DNA of 64,000 bases from Lewinellaceae bacterium (GTDB lineage Bacteria > Bacteroidota > Bacteroidia > Chitinophagales > Saprospiraceae), in assembly GCA_016711435.1 (NCBI GenBank), contig JADJSY010000029.1, positions 26,994 through 90,993 on the forward strand, read 5' to 3'. This document shows, one piece after another, positions 51,935 to 59,418 of this stretch. The position numbers and the translations under genes are program-made. The notes beneath the pieces were generated by a model. The model did no database searches. It was not told the DNA's origin and saw only the letters and a list, made by a program, of their open reading frames with translations. Within the stretch, counting starts at the first letter, position 1; each line of letters starts with the position of its first letter.

Positions 51935-54122
51935 ATGAAAAATATCGTTGTCCTGCTGGCAGGACTATTCCTATATACGCATTCGCTCTTTTCACAAACA
52001 GCCGCACCCCTGACGGGTATGGTGACCAATGAAAACGAGGAATTACTGATCGGCGCTTCCGTCTTTTGGAAAGACACCAAACAAGGCGCCGTTACGGATA
52101 CAGCCGGACGGTTCAGTCTGCCGTCCCGAACCGCTGAAGCCACTTTGGTGATCAATTACATTGGTTATACACCTGCCGAAGTGCAGGTATTGCCCGGTGA
52201 AAACAACATCTGGGTGGAAGTGAGCGGCATCCGCCAATTGCAACAGGTGACGGTGAACGGCGCAGGTTTTGATACGCATGTGTCCACACTCGAAACCCGC
52301 AATGTGGAGCATATTTCCAGCAAGGAACTGCGCAAGGCGCCCTGCTGCAACCTGTCCGAAAGTTTCGAGACCAACGGCGCCGTGGATGTCAACTACGCCA
52401 ACGCGCTGACAGGTGTGAAGGAAATCCAGATGCTCGGTCTGCGCGGCGTGTACAGCCAGTTTATGGTGGAAAACCGCCCGACAATGAGCGGCATTGCCAC
52501 ACCTTTTGCATTTGAATACGTGCCCGGCACCTGGCTGGAAGGCATCCAGTTGGCCAAAGGCGCCAGTTCGGTGAAAAACGGTTTCGCCGGTATTACCGGC
52601 CAGATCAATGCCGAATTGGTGAAACCGCATTTGGATAAACCCTTGTTTGTCAATGTGTTTACTTCGACGGAAGGTCGCGGCGAACTGAACGTCCACCTGA
52701 ATAAAAAAGGGAAAGGCCGCATTTCCAACGGGCTGTTGCTGCACGGCAGTTTTGTGGAAAATCGCTGGGATATGAACGACGACAACTTCTACGACTCGCC
52801 CAGCCGCCAACAGTTGAACGGCCTGTACCGGGTGTTTTACGAAAGCCCCGCTATGTGCGCTCAATTCAATGTGCAGGCGCTGACCGACCGCCGCCAGGGT
52901 GGACAAATCAGTCCGATTGCCGGAAAAACAGGCCTTTTCGGTATCGATCAGAACAACGACCGCGTGGAAGTGTGGGGCAAGGTCGGTTACGAAGGCATCG
53001 GCGGCAAACCCTACAACCAGTTGGGCAATATGATTTCGGCTTCCTGGCACCGCAGCAATGCCTTGTTCGGGCCGAACAGTTACGCCGCCACACAGCGGTC
53101 ATTCTACTGGCAAAGCCTGTATCAGACAATTATTGGCACGACCGACCACAAATTTGTCGTAGCGCCTTCCCTGCAATACGACGATATTCAGGAAACTGTG
53201 AATGAAGGCGATCTCAGCCGCAAAGAGGCCGTGCCGGGCGCTATGGTAGAATATACCTACAGCCGCCCGAACCTGGAAATGGAAATACCCGACCTGGTGG
53301 TGGTGCTCGGCGCACGGGTCGACTGGAACAGCCGCTTCGACCGCCTGCTGTTTACGCCAAGGATGAGCGCGAAGTACAATTTTTCTCAAAAAAGTATTGC
53401 GCGCATTTCTGTGGGAAGGGGTTTCCGCTCGCCCAACCTGATGGCGGAAAATATCAGCCTGCTGGCCAGCAACCGGATACTGAATTTTGCCAACAACCTC
53501 GGACTGGAGGAAGCCTGGAACTACGGCGTCAACTTTACCCAATCGTTTAAAGTCGCCCGCCGGGACGCCACGTTCAGCGTCGACCTGTATCGCACCCTTT
53601 TACAATGTCGACGGCAAGTCTTTCTCGAATAGCTTCCTCGCCTCGCTTTTATACAATATTTTACCCGGCCTTGACGTGAAAATGAGTTACAAATGGAACG
53701 ATGTGCGTGCCACTTACGCCGACGGTGTGTTGCGGAAAGTACCGCTGGTCGCCCAACACCGGGGGCTGGTGACTTTCGATTACACGACACCCAACAAGTT
53801 GTGGATGTTCAATACCCGCGTACAGGTGGTAGGCCCGCAACGGCTGCCCGATAATTCGGATATTCCACACGAATACATGCACGATTTTCCGGCAAACAGC
53901 CCGACCTACGGCATCTGGAACGCCCAGGTGACCCGGACTTTCGGCAAAAAACTGGAAGTATACATCGGCGGCGAAAACCTCAACGGTTTCCAGCAACACA
54001 ACGCCATCATCGCGGCCAACGAACCGGAAAGCCCCTTTTTCAACGGCTCCCAGGTGTGGGGACCGATGATGCGGCAGGTGGCATATCTGGGGATTCGTTT
54101 TGCGCCGGGCGGGTTGCAGTAA
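51935..54122 (+). pseudogene. TonB-dependent receptor (copper-cluster type), frameshifted with a small deletion
   Basis: The receptor has a signal peptide (MKNIVVLLAGLFLYTHSLFS), a CarboxypepD_reg domain (MVTNENEELLIGASVFWKDT), a plug with KAPCCNLSESFETNGAVDVN, a barrel reaching SVDLYRT at 53594, then a frame change to FYNVDGKSFSNSF and on to MRQVAYLGIRFAPGGLQ. About 15-20 residues usually present between YRT and FYN are missing, so the lesion is a deletion that also shifts frame, not just a homopolymer error. It may be real inactivation or a collapsed repeat. The gene is flanked by Cys-rich and HMA proteins. Confidence 0.82.
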
Positions 54123-54174
54123 TTGCCGTGGCATACCTCGGGAAAACAACCAATTCATCTTTAAAATCTAAAAC

Positions 54175-54528
54175 ATGAAATACATATTGCTTTTCAGTAT
54201 CCTCTTCCTCACAAACCTCAGCATATCCAACGGCCAGACCAACGCCGGAACAGAGGTTTCCACTATGACCACCAAATTCAAAGTACTCGGCAACTGCGGC
54301 ATGTGCGAAAAACGCATTGAAAAAGCCGCTACCATAGACGGCGTCACCGTAGCCGACTGGGATGTGGACAGCAAAATATTGACCATCACTTTTGATCCGG
54401 CAAAGGTGAAACCTTCCCAGGTGCACAAAGCCGTTGCTGCGGCAGGGCATGACACGGAAAAGGTGAAAGCAGCCGATGACGTGTATGCCAATCTGCACGG
54501 TTGCTGCCAGTACGAACGGGAAAATTAA
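54175..54528 (+). CDS. Periplasmic heavy-metal-associated (HMA) domain protein
   Basis: The 117 residues start with a signal peptide (MKYILLFSILFLTNLSISNG) and contain one HMA fold with the metal-binding CxxC in VLGNCGMCEKRIEKAA (about residues 40-55), WDVDSKILTITFDPAKV and a C-terminal HGCCQYER. It probably binds copper in the periplasm. It lies 53 nt after the TonB receptor in the same direction, forming a small metal-handling unit with the HYC_CC_PP-like gene. Confidence 0.9.
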   Translation: MKYILLFSILFLTNLSISNGQTNAGTEVSTMTTKFKVLGNCGMCEKRIEKAATIDGVTVADWDVDSKILTITFDPAKVKPSQVHKAVAAAGHDTEKVKAADDVYANLHGCCQYEREN

Positions 54529-54565
54529 GCCGTTTGGAAATTTTTGCTTTCAAAAGCGGCCTTTA

Positions 54566-54597
54566 TTTGTAAAATGTCGCAGAGCGTTTTACCTTTG
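54566..54597 (+). promoter_or_regulatory. Promoter of tRNA-CAU
   Basis: TTTG (54566-54569), a 20-nt spacer and TACCTTTG (54590-54597). The downstream leader TTTGCCGCCGCTTTTGAAAA is shared with the tRNA-Ser promoter at 63400. Confidence 0.85.
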
Positions 54598-54617
54598 CCG
54601 CCGCTTTTGAAAAGCAT

Positions 54618-54691
54618 GGCGCGATAGCTCAGCTGGTTAGAGCATGCGATTCATAATCGCAAGGTCGCGAGTTCAAGTCTCGCTCGCGCTA
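54618..54691 (+). tRNA. tRNA with CAU anticodon (probably elongator Met)
   Basis: The 74-nt cloverleaf has acceptor GGCGCGA/TCGCGCT (first pair G-U), D-stem GCTC, anticodon arm TGCGA-TTCATAA-TCGCA with CAU, T-stem GCGAG/CTCGC and discriminator A. The first pair is not the C-A mismatch of initiator tRNA. CAU also occurs in tRNA-Ile2 (lysidine), which I cannot exclude. No CCA is encoded. Confidence 0.93.
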
Positions 54692-54699
54692 CAAACAAA

Positions 54700-54734
54700 A
54701 CGCAGGTTTCAGCAGGAAGCCTGCGTTTTTGTTT
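54700..54734 (+). terminator. Terminator after tRNA-CAU
   Basis: AACGCAGG and CCTGCGTT form the stem, followed by TTTTGTTTTT. Confidence 0.85.
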
Positions 54735-54755
54735 TTCAAGGCAAACCCCTCATTG

Positions 54756-54878
54756 GGTTGATGAAGGTTGATAAGGGTTTATAAAGGTTGATATACATCC
54801 GCTCGAAAATGAAGCGATTTTACTTTTTCGAGGATCTGTATATCAACCTTTATAAACCCTTATCAACCTTCATCAACC
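54756..54878. repeat. Perfect 41-bp palindrome, GGTTGATGAA words
   Basis: The arms 54756-54796 and 54838-54878 are exact reverse complements (GGTTGATGAAGGTTGATAAG...). It ends just before the coaX promoter. No gene lies within it; the upstream in-frame codons of coaX translate the arm. Confidence 0.97.
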
Positions 54879-54895
54879 TTTACCCAAATCATCGT

Positions 54896-54903
54896 TACCT
54901 TTG
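54896..54903 (+). promoter_or_regulatory. -7 box of coaX
   Basis: TACCTTTG lies 7 nt before the coaX ATG, so the transcript is predicted to be leaderless or nearly so. Confidence 0.65.
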
Positions 54904-54910
54904 CGCCCGC

Positions 54911-55645
54911 ATGACGAACCTGGTGATAGACATCGGCAATACGCGCAGCAAAATCGGCCTTTTTAAAGAAAATACGCTGGTCGAGCAAGCGATTTGGACA
55001 GACTGGACGTTAGCAGAACTGCTGCGTTACGGCAACCTGAACGGTGTGCGTTGCGTCATCTTCAGTTCGGTAGCCTCACCCGATGCCGGCCTGAAAGAAG
55101 AACTGGAGGAATATTTTAACGTACTGGAACTGACGCACGAAACGGCGTTGCCTTTTCAAAACCTGTACCGCACCCCGCTCACGCTGGGGAAAGACAGGCT
55201 GGCGGGGGTGGCCGGCGCCCAGGCACTTTACCCCGACCGCCACAGTCTGGTGGTCGATTGCGGCACCTGCATCAAGTACGATTTAATCACCTCCGACGGA
55301 CGTTACCACGGTGGCAATATCGCGCCGGGGGTGATGATGCGGATTCGGGCAATGCACCACTTTACCGCCCGTTTGCCGGAAGTACCCATGGAAATGCCGG
55401 AAAATACCATCGGCGACAGTACCCAAACGGCGTTGCAAAACGGCGCCATACGGGGCGCCGTTTTAGAAATAGAAGGTTTTGCCCGGCTGTTTCAACAGCA
55501 GGTTGCTCCTTTACAAGTGCTGCTGACGGGTGGCGATGCGGCGTTTTTAAAAGGCTTTTTGAGCATTCATCATCCCGATCTGATCTACCAACCCGACCTG
55601 ACGCTTTTTGGACTGAACCACATTTTACGACATCATTTTCAATAG
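54911..55645 (+). CDS. coaX: Type III pantothenate kinase
   Basis: CoaX phosphorylates pantothenate in coenzyme A synthesis. The 244 residues show NLVIDIGNTRSKIGLFKENT (phosphate-1 loop), LGKDRLAGVAGAQALYP, LVVDCGTCIKYDLITSDG (phosphate-2), GGNIAPGVMMRIRAMHHFTA and LLTGGDAAFL (adenosine). Start 54911 was chosen because the 41 in-frame codons before it translate the palindrome. An outer-membrane protein gene follows 36 nt later. Confidence 0.95.
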   Translation: MTNLVIDIGNTRSKIGLFKENTLVEQAIWTDWTLAELLRYGNLNGVRCVIFSSVASPDAGLKEELEEYFNVLELTHETALPFQNLYRTPLTLGKDRLAGVAGAQALYPDRHSLVVDCGTCIKYDLITSDGRYHGGNIAPGVMMRIRAMHHFTARLPEVPMEMPENTIGDSTQTALQNGAIRGAVLEIEGFARLFQQQVAPLQVLLTGGDAAFLKGFLSIHHPDLIYQPDLTLFGLNHILRHHFQ

Positions 55646-55681
55646 AGAAAAACGATACAAGTTTTTCATTAGCAACAAATT

Positions 55682-57013
55682 ATGCGCTTTTTAGCCTCTG
55701 TCTTTTTTTGCCTGATTACGTTTGCTGCATGGGCGCAGCCCAAATTAAACTCCCCGTATTCGCGTTTTGGAATCGGCGATCCGATTACACAATCGCTGAT
55801 CCATCAAACGGGCATGGCCGGTCAGTCGGCGGCTTTTCACGATCCGTTTCACCTGAACCTGCAAAATCCCGCTTCTTTTGCTTTTCTGCGTTCCACCGCA
55901 CTCGAAACGGGCTTGTATGCGAAATACAGCCATTTGGCAACCGCCACTGCAACGAAAGATAACTGGTCGGGTAACCTGGCCTACCTGGCGCTCGGTTTTA
56001 CCCTGAGAAGCCCGATCAACGAGGTGCTGGACCGCAACAAAACACCCTGGAAATTTGGCATGGGCTTCGCGCTCACCCCTTATTCCGTGGTCGGCTACAA
56101 TATCCAGGCGGATGAAACCTTGCCGGATGTCGGGGAGGTGCAAACCACATTCCAGGGCAACGGCGGCACTTACCGCCTGCAATGGTCGAACGGCGTTCGG
56201 CATAACAACACAGCGTTCGGCGCTACACTCGGCTGGATGTTCGGCAAATCCATTTACGAAAACACGACCATTTTTAATGATACGCTGTTCCCCACTTTTC
56301 AGGATAATATCCGGCAGGACATCGGTATCAATGGTTTTGTCTGGAACGTGGGCGCACAGCAGGATATTCCTTTGGCGTATGCCCCCAATAACAAGGATGT
56401 AATGACGCGCTGGATCACGCTGGGCCTGACTGCGGAAAGCAAACACAAACTGAACACCGTATCGGACGCGTATTTCATCCGCAGCAATGGCCGTTCGTCT
56501 AACGGACAATATGCCAACGCCGATACGCTTACGCAGGAAACGGACCTGCGCCGCAATCTTACCCTGCCCGCCGGCCTTACCTTCGGCATACAGTATGTAA
56601 AACTGGAAAAACTCAGGCTGGGCGCGCAATTCGGCTTCGAATCCTGGTCCAATTACAAGAATGAAGCCCGGCCGGAAACGTTCCGCAATACTATTTCTAT
56701 TTCTGCCGGCGCAGAATTTATACCTGATTTCTCTTCCTATAACCGATACGCCAAACGTGTTCGGTACCGCGTAGGCGGCTATTATCGCCAGGATCCGCGG
56801 GTCATCAATGGCCAGGGCCTCGACGATGTGGGTGTTTCATTCGGTTTCGGATTCCCGATTGTGCTGCCCCGCCAGCAGACTTCTTTTGTCAATTCTGCTT
56901 TTGAAATCGGTAAACTTGGCAGCGATTCGCCGATTGAAGAGACGTATTTCCGCATATCGCTGGGCTTTACTTTGAACGATAATACGTGGTTTTATAAGCG
57001 GAGGTTTGAATAA
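55682..57013 (+). CDS. Putative outer-membrane beta-barrel protein
   Basis: The 443-residue protein has a signal peptide (MRFLASVFFCLITFAAWAQP) and alternating strands throughout. It has the family-like start LNSPYSRFGIGDPITQSLIH and GMAGQSAAFHDPFHLNLQNP, and a C-terminal strand ETYFRISLGFTLNDNTWFYK. It resembles OmpP1/FadL-like or lipid-trafficking barrel proteins that follow coaX in many Bacteroidota. The exact role is unknown. Confidence 0.8.
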   Translation: MRFLASVFFCLITFAAWAQPKLNSPYSRFGIGDPITQSLIHQTGMAGQSAAFHDPFHLNLQNPASFAFLRSTALETGLYAKYSHLATATATKDNWSGNLAYLALGFTLRSPINEVLDRNKTPWKFGMGFALTPYSVVGYNIQADETLPDVGEVQTTFQGNGGTYRLQWSNGVRHNNTAFGATLGWMFGKSIYENTTIFNDTLFPTFQDNIRQDIGINGFVWNVGAQQDIPLAYAPNNKDVMTRWITLGLTAESKHKLNTVSDAYFIRSNGRSSNGQYANADTLTQETDLRRNLTLPAGLTFGIQYVKLEKLRLGAQFGFESWSNYKNEARPETFRNTISISAGAEFIPDFSSYNRYAKRVRYRVGGYYRQDPRVINGQGLDDVGVSFGFGFPIVLPRQQTSFVNSAFEIGKLGSDSPIEETYFRISLGFTLNDNTWFYKRRFE

Positions 57014-57014
57014 T

Positions 57015-57171
57015 TTAGTTAAGTTTGATGGTTTGAAAGGTTTGATAGTTTGAGGTTTGGAATGTTTGAGGGTAAGTAACTCAAAGCTCAGTTACCACCC
57101 ACCTCAAACCTTTTCCAACCATCAAACCTTTCAAACCATCAAACCACTCAAACCATCAAACCACTCAAACA
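57015..57171. repeat. Palindrome, GGTTTGATGG words, directly before queG
   Basis: The left arm (GTTTGATGGTTTGAAAGG...) runs to about 57062. The right arm (57080-57170) carries four AAACCATCAAACC units and ends right at the queG ATG, so it forms the whole 5' UTR. Confidence 0.85.
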
Positions 57172-58101
57172 ATGCCCATCCAGCAACACAGCGACCTGAT
57201 CCGGCAGGAGGCCTACAGACTCGGCTTTGAATTCGTAGGCTTTGCCCGCGCGGAGCAACTCGACGAAGAGGCGCGTCAACTGGAAAAATGGCTGCAACAG
57301 GGTGCGCATGGCCGGATGGCGTACATGGAAAACTATTTCGACCTGCGCATCGACCCGCCCAAATTAGTGCCCGGTGCAAAAACGGTGATTTGCCTGGCTT
57401 TCAATTACTTCCATCCCGATAAGCAACAAGACCCGGAAGCGCCGAAAATCGCTACCTATGCCTATGGTGAAGACTATCACCATGTCGTGAAAGACAAACT
57501 AAAGGCTTTGCTCGCCTTTATACAGGCTGAAATCGGCGAAGTGAACGGGCGTTGTTTTGTCGATTCGGCGCCGGTGATGGAACGCGAATGGGCGCGCCGC
57601 GCCGGTCTGGGCTGGAACGGACGCAATACCCTGACCATTCACCCCAAACGCGGCTCTTTTTTCTTTCTTGCTGAAATTATTTGCGACCTGCCGCTGCTCT
57701 ACGATGATCCCATCCGCGACCACTGCGGCACTTGCCGGCGCTGCATCGACGCCTGCCCCACCGAGGCGATCTCCCCGGAAGGTTACTTTCTGGACGCATC
57801 CAAATGTATTTCTTACCTGACCATCGAACTGCGGGATAATATTCCTGCCGAATTCCAGGACAAAATGGACGGCTGGATGTTCGGTTGCGATGTCTGCCAG
57901 GACGTGTGCCCCTGGAATCGTTTTGCAGAACGGCATGCGGAGCCTGCGCTGGAACCGCATCCCGATCTGCTGCAACTCAGCCGTCGTGACTGGCAGGAAC
58001 TGACGGAGGATGTTTTTAACAGGGTTTTTAAAAAATCGGCGGTTAAACGGGTGAAATTTGAGGGACTGAAGCGGAATGTGGCGTTTGTGATTCCCTCGTA
58101 G
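57172..58101 (+). CDS. queG: Epoxyqueuosine reductase
   Basis: QueG completes queuosine in tRNA wobble positions using cobalamin and two 4Fe-4S clusters. The 309 residues show an N-terminal DUF1730 domain (FVGFARAEQLDEEARQLEKW, HVVKDKLKALLAFIQAEIGE, GWNGRNTLTIHPKRGSFFF) and clusters CGTCRRCIDACPTEAISPEG and FGCDVCQDVCPWNRF. The cobalamin requirement is met elsewhere; the SUMT in this window more likely serves siroheme. Confidence 0.96.
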   Translation: MPIQQHSDLIRQEAYRLGFEFVGFARAEQLDEEARQLEKWLQQGAHGRMAYMENYFDLRIDPPKLVPGAKTVICLAFNYFHPDKQQDPEAPKIATYAYGEDYHHVVKDKLKALLAFIQAEIGEVNGRCFVDSAPVMEREWARRAGLGWNGRNTLTIHPKRGSFFFLAEIICDLPLLYDDPIRDHCGTCRRCIDACPTEAISPEGYFLDASKCISYLTIELRDNIPAEFQDKMDGWMFGCDVCQDVCPWNRFAERHAEPALEPHPDLLQLSRRDWQELTEDVFNRVFKKSAVKRVKFEGLKRNVAFVIPS

Positions 58102-58130
58102 CGTGCTGGAAATATAATCCCATCCATGCA

Positions 58131-58700
58131 TCACGAGGCATCGGGCTTGTAACAAAGCACCGTAATACCACATTCAAACGACCTGGCTTCGATCAATTTG
58201 AACGCCTGCCTGTTTTCCAGACCCTGAAAAATGGACATGCCGCTTCCCAGCGCGGACGGATTCACAAAAAGATGGTATTCGTCAATCAGCCCGTGTTTGA
58301 TCAGGTTCGTTACAAATTTCCCGCCACCGTACACGATAATGTCCTGCCCATCCTGGTTTTTTAGGTTGGTGACTTCTGTTACCAGATCGTTCTGGGCGAT
58401 AATGGTATTCTGCCAGTCGTGTGTATCGAGTGTTTTGGAAAAAACAATTTTATGCGTTTCGTGCATTTTCCGGGCAAACGGCTCGGTGGTATCGGGATTG
58501 GTCGCGATGGCCGCCCAGTGGTTGATAAAACCCTCGGCCAATACGCGCCCCAGGATAATACAATCTACAGGCTCCGTGATATCCATCACGTAATTTCCAA
58601 GCGCGGTATCCCAGTTCCAGACCATCCAGTCCATTTCACCATTTGGCCCTGCGACAAATCCGTCGAGGGAGATTTGCATTTGCAGCTTTACTTTTCGCAT
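58131..58700 (-). CDS. Dihydrofolate-reductase-like (RibD C-terminal) family protein
   Basis: The 189 residues match the RibD_C/DHFR-like fold: MRKVKLQMQISLDGFVAGPN (substrate strand), VDCIILGRVLAEGFINHWAA, HKIVFSKTLDTHDWQNTIIA and DIIVYGGGKFVTNLIKHGLI (NADPH site). Stand-alone members are seldom characterised. It precedes a DoxX-family gene on the same strand by 9 nt in the reverse order, so the two are probably cotranscribed. Confidence 0.9.
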   Translation of the reverse strand: MRKVKLQMQISLDGFVAGPNGEMDWMVWNWDTALGNYVMDITEPVDCIILGRVLAEGFINHWAAIATNPDTTEPFARKMHETHKIVFSKTLDTHDWQNTIIAQNDLVTEVTNLKNQDGQDIIVYGGGKFVTNLIKHGLIDEYHLFVNPSALGSGMSIFQGLENRQAFKLIEARSFECGITVLCYKPDAS

Positions 58701-58709
58701 ATCGAGTTA

Positions 58710-59102
58710 TTAAGATGACAATGCCGATGATGGCTCCTTCCCATTTGGTAGTTTGTGGTATTGCACATAAGAAACGGCCAAAATACCAAGCAAAACAAGG
58801 GGAAACAAGATTTGTGCCCCGAATCCGTCCACAGCCCAAAGGGACACGGCGGCTGAGATAAAATTGATGCCAAAACCCACATACGCCCACTCTTTCAACC
58901 GGCCGGGAATGGCCGGTACAATCAAAACGATGGATCCAATAATACAGAACAGGCTAAGCATTACCCTGAAGTATTCCGGGTATCCCAAATGCTGAAAACC
59001 GTCTTTCGCTATTTGAGCGTTGAATGTCAGGGCGGTCATCAGGCCTTCCCACAGGAAAATGATAGTTGTTGTTACCCAGTAAATAATTTTTGTCTTTTTC
59101 AT
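58710..59102 (-). CDS. DoxX-like family membrane protein
   Basis: The 130 residues contain four transmembrane helices (IIYWVTTTIIFLWEGLMTA, VMLSLFCIIGSIVLIVPA, EWAYVGFGINFISAAVSLW, ILFPLVLLGILAVSYVQY) and the LGYPEYFRVMLSLFCIIG segment of DoxX-like proteins. Function uncertain; some relate to redox or quinone processes. It is upstream of and close to the RibD-like gene. Confidence 0.88.
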   Translation of the reverse strand: MKKTKIIYWVTTTIIFLWEGLMTALTFNAQIAKDGFQHLGYPEYFRVMLSLFCIIGSIVLIVPAIPGRLKEWAYVGFGINFISAAVSLWAVDGFGAQILFPLVLLGILAVSYVQYHKLPNGKEPSSALSS

Positions 59103-59289
59103 TGATGAGAAATTTCAAAAGAAAACTGTGTTCAATTCTTCCAATTGATAAGACAAAAGTAGGACTAAGAGACTGAAGGCTGTGAGTAGTCGATACGACA
59201 AACAAACAGGGGTTTTGCGACACTTTTTGTTTTATATTTAAATGCAACTAATGTCTATTTCTAAAAAAACGCTTGAATTTGGACGGCTC

Positions 59290-59416
59290 CCAAGTGCGAA
59301 GTCGTCAGTGCGAAGTGCGAAGTCCGTAGAGTACACCGTTTCATACTTGGGTTTCCCAAACATGAAACGGCGCACTCTACGGACTTCGGACTTCGCACTG
59401 AAGACTTCGGACTTGC
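59290..59416. repeat. Palindrome, GTGCGAA heptads
   Basis: The left arm (GTGCGAAGTCGTCAGTGCGA then AGTGCGAAGTCCGTAGAG) pairs with the right arm (CTCTACGGACTTCGGACTTC). It lies directly before the end of the repeat protein gene. Confidence 0.85.
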
Positions 59417-59418
59417 TT

